DNA of 47,500 bases, taken from NCBI GenBank assembly GCA_025356475.1, contig JANXSX010000173.1, positions 1 through 47,500 of the forward strand. Reading direction: 5' to 3'. Positions 35,458 to 43,393 of the stretch are shown piece by piece. Below the pieces are notes generated by a model. It did not search any database, had not been told where the DNA came from, and was given only the letters and a program-made list of their open reading frames with translations. The DNA comes from Isosphaeraceae bacterium. Lineage in GTDB: Bacteria > Planctomycetota > Planctomycetia > Isosphaerales > Isosphaeraceae. Within the stretch, counting starts at the first letter, position 1, and every line of letters starts with the position of its first letter. Position numbers and translations under genes: made by a program.

Positions 35458-36314
35458 GCTTTGGGACCCTCTGGAGCCGAATCCGCCAAGGCACCTCCTG
35501 GACCTGGATCGCCGAGCAGCATCAACCCGCCCTGCCGGTTGACCTGGCGGCGACGGTCATGGACCTTGATGCGACCGACCGACTCCATGCCAAACAAGGG
35601 CGGTCGACGGCCCGTGTTGTGTTTCATGGGCCAGACGGACCGCTCCCCGTTTATCTCAAGCGTCACTACCGGCTGGCTTGGCGCGAGCGGCTCGCCGCCC
35701 TGGTTGACCCGACAGGCAAGCATACGCCGGGGGGTGCCGAATTCGCCCATCTGGCCCGTGCTCGCGAGCTGGGAGTTCGCGTTCCCGAGGTCGTCGCGGC
35801 GGGCGAGCGGATCGGTCCTGGAGGCCTGGTCCAGAGCTTCCTGATGGTCGCGGAACTGACCGGGTGCGAACCGCTCCACGAAGCCATTCCAACCTTGCAG
35901 GCGACGCTCGAACCAACGCAGTTTGCCAAGCTTAAACGGGAGTTGGCCATCGAGATGGCGTCCATTACCGCCACGTTACACGCATCGAAGATGTTTCATA
36001 AAGACCTGTATCTCTGCCACTATTACCTGGACATGAGCTTGACCGAACCGGCCGGTTCGCGGCTTCGCCTGATCGACCTGCACCGGTTGGGCGAGCATCG
36101 CTGGACCGCCTTCAGGTGGCGGCTCAAGGACCTGGGCCAACTGGTTTATTCGACGGTCGGGGTCACTGGAGTCAACCGTCGCGACCTCCTCCGGTTCTGG
36201 CGGCACTATCGCGAGACAATGGGGCTCACTTTCCCGCGTTGGCAGATGTGGCTGGTGGGTCAGAAGGCCGCGCGTTATGTCGATCACAATGAACGTCGCG
36301 GAGGTCGCTCCTGA
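35454..36314 (+). CDS. LPS core kinase, WaaP/KdkA/InaA family
   Basis: A 286-residue kinase-like protein starting at the GTG at 35454 (overlapping the previous stop). The ATP-binding lysine is probably K69 in YLKRHYR, the catalytic loop is FHKDLYLCHYYL (181-192) with D184, and the metal-binding loop is LIDLHRL (206-212). These are the marks of the lipopolysaccharide kinase (Kdo/WaaP) superfamily. It should phosphorylate a sugar of the LPS core, which stabilises the outer membrane through divalent cations. Its position between a GT-C transferase and a GT4 transferase supports this. One-base overlap with the next gene. Confidence 0.93.
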   Translation: MSFGTLWSRIRQGTSWTWIAEQHQPALPVDLAATVMDLDATDRLHAKQGRSTARVVFHGPDGPLPVYLKRHYRLAWRERLAALVDPTGKHTPGGAEFAHLARARELGVRVPEVVAAGERIGPGGLVQSFLMVAELTGCEPLHEAIPTLQATLEPTQFAKLKRELAIEMASITATLHASKMFHKDLYLCHYYLDMSLTEPAGSRLRLIDLHRLGEHRWTAFRWRLKDLGQLVYSTVGVTGVNRRDLLRFWRHYRETMGLTFPRWQMWLVGQKAARYVDHNERRGGRS

Positions 36315-37564
36315 TGCGATTGGCACTGACCTATCAGCGGGTCGATCCTTCCAAAGGCGGGGCGGAGACGTATGTCGCCGACCTCTGCGGGCGTCTGGTT
36401 GCGGCGGGTCACGAGGTCGATCTCTACGCCAGTCAGTGGCGTGAAGGGGTCTTTTCACGTGAGGTTCACACCGTCAAAGTTGAGCCACGCGGTTGGACCA
36501 AGCTCGGTAAGATCTGGAACTTCGCCGTTGATGCCGAAGCTCTCAGACTTGCTGCTGATCACTACGACTGTACGATCGGATTCATCAATACCTGGGGAGA
36601 CGATGTTCTGATCCCACAGGGGGGCGTCCACGCCGCCAGTCGTGAAGCCAACGCACGACGCTTCGCCCCCGGTTGGTCGAGGAATCTGTATACCCTCTCG
36701 AAGCAACTCAATCCCAAACAGCTCTTGCTCTATCGATCGATCGAACGACGCCAATATGACCCAGAGCGTGGGACCAAGATCGTCGCGGTCAGCAAGATGG
36801 TTCAAGGGCATCTCGAACGATTACTCAAGGTCGCTGCCGACCGGGTGCGTGTGATCCCCAACGCGATCGATGCCGATCGGTTGCGGGTCGCTGACCCTGC
36901 CGCGACCCGTCGAGCCTTTCGCTCCGACCACGGTCTCAAGCCCAACGATCTCACGGCCCTGTTCGTCGGTCACAACTTTTGGCTCAAGGGTCTGAAGCCG
37001 CTGCTTCAGTCCCTCAAGCTCCGACGAGATCGCAATCCTGGTGCCCGTCCGATCCATCTCTTGGTGTGCGGAGGGGGGAATCTCGGCCCGTTCCGGCGCA
37101 TGGTTGAGGAACTGGGTCTGGCTTCGGTCGTTAAGCTGATTGGCTTCCAGGCCGATATCCGACCGAGCTTCCACGCCGCCGACTTCTTCGTGTTACCCAC
37201 CTATTATGATCCCTGTTCGCTCGTGGTCTTCGAAGCGCTCGCATGCGGCTTACCCGTGATCACAACCGGGTGCAACGGCGCTGGCGAACTGATCACCCCC
37301 GGCCGACAAGGATATGTGGTCGAGCATCCCGAGATGGTCGATCGGCTGGCGGATGCCCTTGACCAGATGACCGATGATGGAGCCCGTGCGGGAATGGCCC
37401 GAGAGGCCATTTCCTTGGGTCGGGAACAGTCGTTTGACCTGCACGTTTCTCGACTTCTCGACCTCTGTCGTGAGGTCGCAAGTCACAAGACTGGGCGGAC
37501 GCCTCATAGTCGAACCAAGTCTCTCCATTCCGAGCTAAGCCGAGAGAATTCGCACAGAAGCTAA
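36314..37564 (+). CDS. GT4-type glycosyltransferase, WaaG-like
   Basis: 416 residues from the ATG at 36314 (sharing one base with the kinase stop). The GT-B fold is seen as an N-terminal Rossmann half (LALTYQRVDPSKGGAETYV) and a C-terminal donor-binding half with VRVIPNAIDADR, GFQADIRPSFHAADFFVLPTYYDP and the E-x7-E motif (FEALACGLPVITTGCNGAGE). Close to the LPS core glucosyltransferase WaaG in length and in pairing with a WaaP kinase. The C-terminal 25 residues are basic and Ser-rich. It would transfer a sugar from UDP- or GDP-donor to the growing core. Confidence 0.93.
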   Translation: MRLALTYQRVDPSKGGAETYVADLCGRLVAAGHEVDLYASQWREGVFSREVHTVKVEPRGWTKLGKIWNFAVDAEALRLAADHYDCTIGFINTWGDDVLIPQGGVHAASREANARRFAPGWSRNLYTLSKQLNPKQLLLYRSIERRQYDPERGTKIVAVSKMVQGHLERLLKVAADRVRVIPNAIDADRLRVADPAATRRAFRSDHGLKPNDLTALFVGHNFWLKGLKPLLQSLKLRRDRNPGARPIHLLVCGGGNLGPFRRMVEELGLASVVKLIGFQADIRPSFHAADFFVLPTYYDPCSLVVFEALACGLPVITTGCNGAGELITPGRQGYVVEHPEMVDRLADALDQMTDDGARAGMAREAISLGREQSFDLHVSRLLDLCREVASHKTGRTPHSRTKSLHSELSRENSHRS

Positions 37565-37597
37565 TATCAAATTTTCGGTACTGTTCTGGAGGTCGAG

Positions 37598-38356
37598 ATG
37601 CAAGCGATCGTGCTCGCTGGTGGTAAAGGGACGCGGCTCCGCCCGTTCACTGCGGTCTTCCCCAAGCCGCTGATGCCGCTGGGTGACGCCGATCCGATGC
37701 CGATCATGGAAGTCGTCCTCCGTCAACTCTCCCGGTTCGGCTTTAAGGATGTTACGGTGATCACCGGCTACCTTACCGAACTGATCGAGGCCTTCTTCGG
37801 CGACGGCAAGAAGTTCGGGACCTGCGTGGATTACCGACGCGAGCTCACTCCGCTCGGGACCGCAGGCGGCCTCACCCTCTTGCCACGCCCGAAGGAGCCG
37901 GTCCTGGTGATCAACGGTGATATCTTGACCACGCTCGACTTCGCTGCAATGTATGAGTTCCATTGTCGCCGAGGTGCGGCTGCCACCATCGCTTCGTACC
38001 CTCGCGAGGTTCGTATCGACTTTGGCGTCCTTGATTTTGGGGATGATCCGCATATCCTCACAGGGTATCGCGAGAAGCCTGAGTTCTCATTTCAGGTGAG
38101 CATGGGTATCTATATCCTCAGCCCTTCAGCTTGGGATTATTTGACTCCTGGTCAAGCGATGCCGATGCCCGACCTGCTGGAGACGATGCGTGGCGACGGC
38201 TTGCCGGTCCACTGCTTCAAGCAGAACTGTTACTGGCTTGACATCGGTCGACATGATGATTATGCCACGGCTAACGAGATTTTCGAGTCGCGCCGGGGAT
38301 CGTTCCTTGGTATCGAGACTGAACGTACCAAGGTCAAGGTGGGACGCGACCAGTGA
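37598..38356 (+). CDS. Sugar-phosphate nucleotidyltransferase
   Basis: 252 residues, starting at the ATG at 37598 with GGAGG 7 bases upstream. The signature AGGKGTRLRPFT (7-18) with FPKPLMPLGD is the nucleotide/sugar-1-phosphate binding loop, and INGDILTTLD (105-114) holds the metal-binding Asp. The family includes mannose-1-phosphate guanylyltransferases, HddC and RfbA/GalF; the length matches the short form without the left-handed beta-helix. It should make an NDP-sugar donor for the transferases next to it. The base or sugar cannot be read. It overlaps the plsY gene by 4 bases. Confidence 0.94.
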   Translation: MQAIVLAGGKGTRLRPFTAVFPKPLMPLGDADPMPIMEVVLRQLSRFGFKDVTVITGYLTELIEAFFGDGKKFGTCVDYRRELTPLGTAGGLTLLPRPKEPVLVINGDILTTLDFAAMYEFHCRRGAAATIASYPREVRIDFGVLDFGDDPHILTGYREKPEFSFQVSMGIYILSPSAWDYLTPGQAMPMPDLLETMRGDGLPVHCFKQNCYWLDIGRHDDYATANEIFESRRGSFLGIETERTKVKVGRDQ

Positions 38357-40023
38357 TTGCGACCATCCTCTCCCTACTCGCGGTAGTCCTCGCGTACCTG
38401 ATCGGGGCGATCCCGTTCGGCCTGTTGATCGCTCGTGCGGTAAGTGGGATCGACATTCGCACTGTGGGTTCGGGCAACATTGGGGCGACCAATGTCGGTC
38501 GGACCTTGGGCCTGCGCTGGTTCGCTGTGGTCTTCGTATTCGACTTCGCCAAGGGGTATTTACCGACGATCTTCCTGCCTCGATTGCTGAATACCGTCGG
38601 TTACCCCGGCCCACCCTGGTTGGCGGTTGTGATCGCGCTGGCTGCGATCGTCGGTCATAATTTCCCTGTCTACTTGGGGTTCAAAGGGGGAAAGGGAGTC
38701 GCCACGAGCCTTGGGTCGGTCTTCGCCCTCGAACCCATTGCGGGGATGGCGGCAGTTTGTGGTTTCGTCTTCTTCTTGTTGATCACCAAGTTCGTCTCGA
38801 TGTCATCCATTCTAGCGGCCATCGTGTTCGCATTTGTCTACTTCAAACAGTACCCAACACCTTGGGATTCCACACACGGACCGATGAGTGTTGCGACCAT
38901 TGCCCTGCTCGTGATGATGGTCGTTAGACACCGCGCGAATCTTGCCCGCATCGCAGCGGGAACTGAAAATAAGGTCCAGTTCCGAAGGAATCGTGCGCCA
39001 AAAGGCAGTGTTCATATTCGTCTTCTGCTCATCCTGACCCTTCTCGCCACGGTTCTCTTTACGACCCTATGGTCGATGACAAGGCGTGCTGAGGTCGTGG
39101 TTGGCTCGTATCGCTTCCATGAAGTAACACGGGCCGCGACCGGTCACCAACGGGCCGATCGGCTTGCGTTCGCCCAGCACGGAAAGATTCTGGCGGTCAA
39201 CTGCCCTCGGTACAACCGAGTCGTGCTCTACGACGTCACCAAAGCGGGTTGGCTCAATAAGCGGCACGACTTAGGGCTTGAAGGGCGGCCAGTAGCACTC
39301 CTGGCGACAAGTGAGCATTTGCTCGTGCTTCAACGGCCAACGCTCGACCATCGACACCTTGGTCCAGGTTGGTTCGATACATTTGACTTCGACGGTAATC
39401 TCGCGAGGCCCCGCCGATACGTGGGCTATGACCCCGACGATTTTGCGACCCTACCTGGTGAACGACGACTCGTGGTTCTGCACTCCGGGAAGGCGGAAGG
39501 CGAGTCGAATCGCCCTTCCCCCGATCTGACAGTCCTGGACCTCGACACACCCAGTTCGATCGATGAATGCCCACGCGTCGTCTTCGATAAGCCTGGCGAT
39601 GATCCCGAACGGATCCGACTGGCAGCCGACGGTCGATCGGCAGTTGTGACGTTCCGCTACCTGAATGAAGTTGCCAAGCTCGACCTTTCCGACCTCGCCT
39701 CGCCCCGAACCGTTGAGCGGGTGCCCTATAACGATCTCATACCACTTGCTGAGAACCCCGAGCGCGAGACCGTGGCACTCGCGCCTGGGATCGTTCTGCA
39801 AACATTACCTGATGGGTCAGCCCTTCGGGTCTACGGCGAGGCCGATGGAGTGGTCCCCTTGTTCGGGCCGCTCAAGCTCAGCAATGTCCGACCCAACGGC
39901 ATGGCGGTCAGTACTGAGCGAGGTTTGATCGCGGTCGCGAGCAAGGCGGGCAGCGTTCATTTGATCGTGGCCGCCCCGGTCGAGCCCGCCGTCGCGGTTG
40001 TGGAAGGATCAAGTTTCAAGTAG
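38353..40023 (+). CDS. plsY: PlsY glycerol-3-phosphate acyltransferase fused to a C-terminal propeller-like domain
   Basis: A 556-residue protein from the GTG at 38353 (overlapping the previous stop). Residues 1-210 are a complete PlsY, with five to six membrane segments and the three catalytic motifs: GSGNIGATN (39-47), GHNFPVYLGFKGGKGVATS (101-119), and NLARIAAGTENKV (196-208). It uses acyl-phosphate to acylate glycerol-3-phosphate. A normal PlsY of about 200 residues would stop here. Instead a sixth or seventh membrane helix (222-240, RLLLILTLLATVLFTTLW) leads to about 310 residues of short beta-rich repeats (LAFAQHGKILAVN, RLVVLHSGKAEG, IRLAADGRSAVVTFRY, MAVSTERGLIAVASK) that resemble a YncE/WD-like beta-propeller on the outer side of the membrane. 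I see no stop or frameshift at the junction. The function of the extra domain is unknown. The last 67 bases overlap the 3' end of the convergent hydrolase gene. Confidence 0.92.
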   Translation: MIATILSLLAVVLAYLIGAIPFGLLIARAVSGIDIRTVGSGNIGATNVGRTLGLRWFAVVFVFDFAKGYLPTIFLPRLLNTVGYPGPPWLAVVIALAAIVGHNFPVYLGFKGGKGVATSLGSVFALEPIAGMAAVCGFVFFLLITKFVSMSSILAAIVFAFVYFKQYPTPWDSTHGPMSVATIALLVMMVVRHRANLARIAAGTENKVQFRRNRAPKGSVHIRLLLILTLLATVLFTTLWSMTRRAEVVVGSYRFHEVTRAATGHQRADRLAFAQHGKILAVNCPRYNRVVLYDVTKAGWLNKRHDLGLEGRPVALLATSEHLLVLQRPTLDHRHLGPGWFDTFDFDGNLARPRRYVGYDPDDFATLPGERRLVVLHSGKAEGESNRPSPDLTVLDLDTPSSIDECPRVVFDKPGDDPERIRLAADGRSAVVTFRYLNEVAKLDLSDLASPRTVERVPYNDLIPLAENPERETVALAPGIVLQTLPDGSALRVYGEADGVVPLFGPLKLSNVRPNGMAVSTERGLIAVASKAGSVHLIVAAPVEPAVAVVEGSSFK

Positions 40024-41633
40024 CGGATGTTGCGAAACTCGGTGCCGTTGCCATGATTCTGCAGCCCGAAGTAACCTTTGAGCGGGGGCGTTCGCAAGGT
40101 CGGATACTGGTCGAGCATCGTATCCATGACCTGCTCCCCGTTCGACCAGACTTCGACCCGAAGGCCACGGCAACGGATCGTCCACTTGTTCCACTGGCCT
40201 GCGGGGTGGGTCGGGTTGGCGCTCGGCGCGGCATGGCGATAAAGCGAGCCGCTATGGTACTTGCTGACCCTGCCCGGATCGTCGGACGACTGCAACTCGA
40301 GGCCGGTTCGTGATGGCCAGTCGAGCCCTCGGGTCGGAACAACCATCGAGTTGGCGAAGGTTGGCGGTAGGAACCAATCGACTGGCTTCGAGCGGAGGAA
40401 GACCCCCGAGTTCCCTCCCTTCGAGACACGCCACTCCAGGGTCAGGATGAAGTCGTCGAGTTCGATCGGTGCGCGAAGCCACCCATATTCATCAGGTCCG
40501 GGTTTACATGCGATCACCCCTTGCGACCACGTCCAGGTCGAGGGTCGTTGTGACATCTCGGCAACCCAGCCGGCAATCCCATTCTCAGCCGGATTGACGA
40601 AGCGTCCGTCGACCTTGGGCTCGGCTTCAGGCGCGTGGCCAAGTGGGGTTGGGCCTTGCGAATTCAGGCTCTTGTCGATCGCCTCGTGGGCCATATCCCA
40701 CTCCAACAACGTGCAACCTTTTCCGATCCCATGGAACAAGTTATCGAAATAACCTCCCTCGTGACCGAACAACTTGTACAAGGGCTTGGCGGTATCACGA
40801 ATCACATCAATACCCGAGACATCCCAGGATGTGCCGCGATCACCGACCAGGTGCCAGATCGTGCGAGGAGTCGAAAGAGCAAATAGGACTTCGGCATCAT
40901 AAGACTTGAGCATCGTCTTGATCCAGGGCGCGGCTTCGTCTTCTTTGAGAGCCCCACTTGCCAGAAGATCGGCAAATCTGGGGGACCCACTGATCACTGC
41001 GCCCCCTTTGATATCGGCGTTGAGAGCCATGAGCCAAGTCGCCCGGGTCGCGCCTTGATCGATCCCCACAACCGCGATCCGATCGGGATCCACATGAGGC
41101 AACCCTCGCAGGAGCCGAAGCGCAGTCTCATCGCGAGCGATCAGTTCGCCAAGCCGGGGTCGTCGACCTGGCAACGTAGGTTTCCAGAGATTCGGATCCG
41201 CAGGCTGGGCAACCCGCACGACCACATAGCCACGAAGCGCCAGTGACAGGGCGGTCGGCTTGCCGTCAGGTCCAGGCTTGGACATATCGAGCTTCAAAAC
41301 AGGCAAGCCATCTTCAAGCAGCAGGACTGCGGGCCACTTCTTGCTTGGGTCGAAGCCCTTTGGCAAGACTTCCACCGCCCGTACTGTATTGGTTTCGGAG
41401 TTGAGCAGGAGTTCCACCTGGGCACATCCCCCTTCAAGAGGCTGGGCGTCAGGCTCTTCAGGCCTTGCGTCGACCTTGGGGTTCGGTAGCTCCAGGAGCT
41501 TGCGAAGGTCCTCCCGGATCTCGACCCGGCGCTGCTCCCATTCCGCCTTAGTTTTGGGCTGTTGGAAGCCATCGGCATGGACGAATGAGGTCAGGATGCC
41601 GACGAAAAGCAGGGATACGAAGGCGCGGAAGGC
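39957..41633 (-). CDS. Exported alpha/beta-hydrolase-like protein fused to a DUF1080 (3-keto-disaccharide hydrolase-type) domain
   Basis: 558 residues from the ATG at 41633 (GAGGA 8 bases upstream). A further in-frame ATG lies at 41666, while the frame up to 41951 has no support. A signal peptide (AFVSLLFVGILTSFVHA) comes first. Residues about 70-330 have the alpha/beta-hydrolase layout with a 'nucleophile elbow' VVGIDQGATRA, where Asp193 takes the place of serine, and a likely histidine H292 (GHEGGYF). From about 350 to 545 is a DUF1080 domain (3keto-disac_hyd) ending RNIRYLKL, with WRVSKGGNSGVFLRSK and GLELQSSDD. The domain often sits in exported planctomycete enzymes acting on sugars. It is divergent from the DUF2007 gene. 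Confidence 0.9.
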   Translation of the reverse strand, partial: AFRAFVSLLFVGILTSFVHADGFQQPKTKAEWEQRRVEIREDLRKLLELPNPKVDARPEEPDAQPLEGGCAQVELLLNSETNTVRAVEVLPKGFDPSKKWPAVLLLEDGLPVLKLDMSKPGPDGKPTALSLALRGYVVVRVAQPADPNLWKPTLPGRRPRLGELIARDETALRLLRGLPHVDPDRIAVVGIDQGATRATWLMALNADIKGGAVISGSPRFADLLASGALKEDEAAPWIKTMLKSYDAEVLFALSTPRTIWHLVGDRGTSWDVSGIDVIRDTAKPLYKLFGHEGGYFDNLFHGIGKGCTLLEWDMAHEAIDKSLNSQGPTPLGHAPEAEPKVDGRFVNPAENGIAGWVAEMSQRPSTWTWSQGVIACKPGPDEYGWLRAPIELDDFILTLEWRVSKGGNSGVFLRSKPVDWFLPPTFANSMVVPTRGLDWPSRTGLELQSSDDPGRVSKYHSGSLYRHAAPSANPTHPAGQWNKWTIRCRGLRVEVWSNGEQVMDTMLDQYPTLRTPPLKGYFGLQNHGNGTEFRNIRYLKLDPSTTATAGSTGAATIK

Positions 41634-41774
41634 CATGGACAAAGTCCTCGCCAATGAGTGTGTCATGTCGTAGTGACTTGAGGTTACGACCGATGTTAAC
41701 GGACAAGTCGCGACTCTGCCAGGGCCACAGTTGGCTTCCCTTCGGTTGCAAGCAGGGTTATTCTCAAGGGTATG

Positions 41775-42371
41775 ATGCCGATCAATCCAATAAGCGACCC
41801 GCCACGATTCTGCACCCGATGCGTGCAATCGCGTCCGTCCACCGACCGTGATCTCTGTTTCCGGTGCGGCGAGACTCTGGTGAACCAGGGCTATTGTCAG
41901 GTCTGTGCCCAGTATTGGTTGCTTGCTCAAGGGATCCCCTGCCCTAAGCATGAGCTTCCACTCGAGTCACCGCCGCAAGTCTTGGGTCCTGACTCGGAGC
42001 ACTCCAGCACCTGGGTGACTGTGAAAACATATAGCCATCCCTTTGAGGCTGAGGCCTCGCGTCTTCGCCTCGAAGCGGAAGGAATCCCGACCTTTCTTGA
42101 TGGGTCGCGGATGGGGACGAACACCCTCTACCATGTGGCGACCGGCGGGATCAAACTTCAAGTTCCGACACTGTTAGTCGATGACGCGCGGGTACTGCTG
42201 GCTCAGTCGTGGTCGATGCCCCCGGTCGATGACCTCGACGACGCCTGGGAGGATCTCGGCGCGGCACCGGGAGATATCTTCACTTATGTTGCATTTCGAA
42301 TCGCCGTGGTACCAATCCTGCTAGGTTTGGTCCTCATAGCGATCTTTGGATATATCGCAACATCCCGATAG
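41775..42371 (+). CDS. DUF2007 protein with N-terminal zinc ribbon and C-terminal membrane segment
   Basis: 198 residues from the ATG at 41775; an ATG three bases earlier is too near the AAGGG ribosome site. The N-terminal 60 residues hold three CxxC pairs (C13/C16, C28/C31, C41/C44) plus CPKH, a zinc-ribbon-like module. Residues about 75-140 are a DUF2007 domain (YSHPFEAEASRLRLEAEGIP... LQVPTLLVDDARVLL), a putative signal-transduction unit of unknown ligand. The C-terminus has one hydrophobic segment (FRIAVVPILLGLVLIAIFGYI). The order zinc ribbon, DUF2007 and membrane anchor suggests a cytoplasmic sensor at the membrane. It converges on the metallopeptidase with a 21-bp gap. Confidence 0.87.
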   Translation: MPINPISDPPRFCTRCVQSRPSTDRDLCFRCGETLVNQGYCQVCAQYWLLAQGIPCPKHELPLESPPQVLGPDSEHSSTWVTVKTYSHPFEAEASRLRLEAEGIPTFLDGSRMGTNTLYHVATGGIKLQVPTLLVDDARVLLAQSWSMPPVDDLDDAWEDLGAAPGDIFTYVAFRIAVVPILLGLVLIAIFGYIATSR

Positions 42372-42392
42372 AATCATCATCTCAGACCAATG

Positions 42393-43358
42393 CTAATCCG
42401 TATCTTCGCCGAAGAAGAACCTGCCTAGCCCGGCGAAGAAGCCGCGCTTGGGTCGAGCGGGTTTCGCGGGTTCCAGGGTCGAGCTTTGCAGGCGGACCGC
42501 AGTATCCCGAGTCGCCACCACGGCGAGAGTTCGATTTGCGGCATGGTCGAGGTGGCCAAGGACCCGACTCGGTTCATCGAGCTGGTCAGTTGCCAGCCGG
42601 TCGCTGAGTGAGTTCGCGTGTCGACCGGATTTGCGGCAATCCGCCAGATAATCCATCAATGCCGACCGACCTGCCGCAGATCCATTGAGGAGTGAATGAA
42701 CCCATAACCATGACTCGCGGTAGTCGCCAGGCGACATGTCGCGCACGGTTCCTAAGTGTTCGAGCCGATTCAGGTTCGGCTCAAAGCCCTTGTCGCGTTC
42801 CTGAACCAGCCTCTGGTAGTGCTCGGCGTTCAGTCCATGCGACTCCGGAGGAACCTCAAAGTATTCAGCGAGCCCCTCATCGAGCCAGATCGGCAGGTCG
42901 CCAACCGCAAGGTTCAAGAGGGCGTGGGTCGCTTCGTGCCGTAAGTCGATCGCCAGGTGATCACCACGATATGTGTAGACTTCGCGTTTTATACCTTGCG
43001 CCAGGAAGAACGCCCGGCGCTGGGGTAGCTCGGGATAGTAGATCGATAGAAAGTGGGTAAAGGATTCCCGGTCACTGAGGATGAAGATCTTGACGGGGTT
43101 GTCCCCCGCGTCGATCGGCAGTCCCAGCGTGGTCTCAACCTCCTGGCTCAAGCTGTGAAGACCCTTCATCACCGGGTCGGCTGCCGGCAAGGGGAAGTTC
43201 GTGGCAACCTCATAAGGGCCAGTTCGGTTGATGAACCGCGTTGGCACGAGGCTCTCCCCTTGGGTTCGGCCAACGGTCGCACAGCCACCACACATGAGCA
43301 GGCATGTGAGCAAAAGAGCAAATTTCGGGTTTGGGAAGGGTGCAGATCGATTATGCAT
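42393..43358 (-). CDS. Lipoprotein zinc metallopeptidase, DUF1570-like
   Basis: 321 residues from the ATG at 43358 (GAGG 7 bases upstream). The lipobox is LLMCGGC with C26. The zinc-binding HEATH (H141, E142, H145) and the downstream glutamate in WLDEGLAEYFE (E161) form a gluzincin site, as in DUF1570 proteins. The rest (helical) ends in a basic Arg/Lys-rich segment. It probably acts on the outer side of a membrane; its substrate is unknown. It lies 35 bases after the double kinase gene on the same strand and is likely its operon partner. Confidence 0.88.
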   Translation of the reverse strand: MHNRSAPFPNPKFALLLTCLLMCGGCATVGRTQGESLVPTRFINRTGPYEVATNFPLPAADPVMKGLHSLSQEVETTLGLPIDAGDNPVKIFILSDRESFTHFLSIYYPELPQRRAFFLAQGIKREVYTYRGDHLAIDLRHEATHALLNLAVGDLPIWLDEGLAEYFEVPPESHGLNAEHYQRLVQERDKGFEPNLNRLEHLGTVRDMSPGDYRESWLWVHSLLNGSAAGRSALMDYLADCRKSGRHANSLSDRLATDQLDEPSRVLGHLDHAANRTLAVVATRDTAVRLQSSTLEPAKPARPKRGFFAGLGRFFFGEDTD

Positions 43359-43393
43359 CACGAAGCCTCGACAAGAGCGACGTCCGATTCGTG

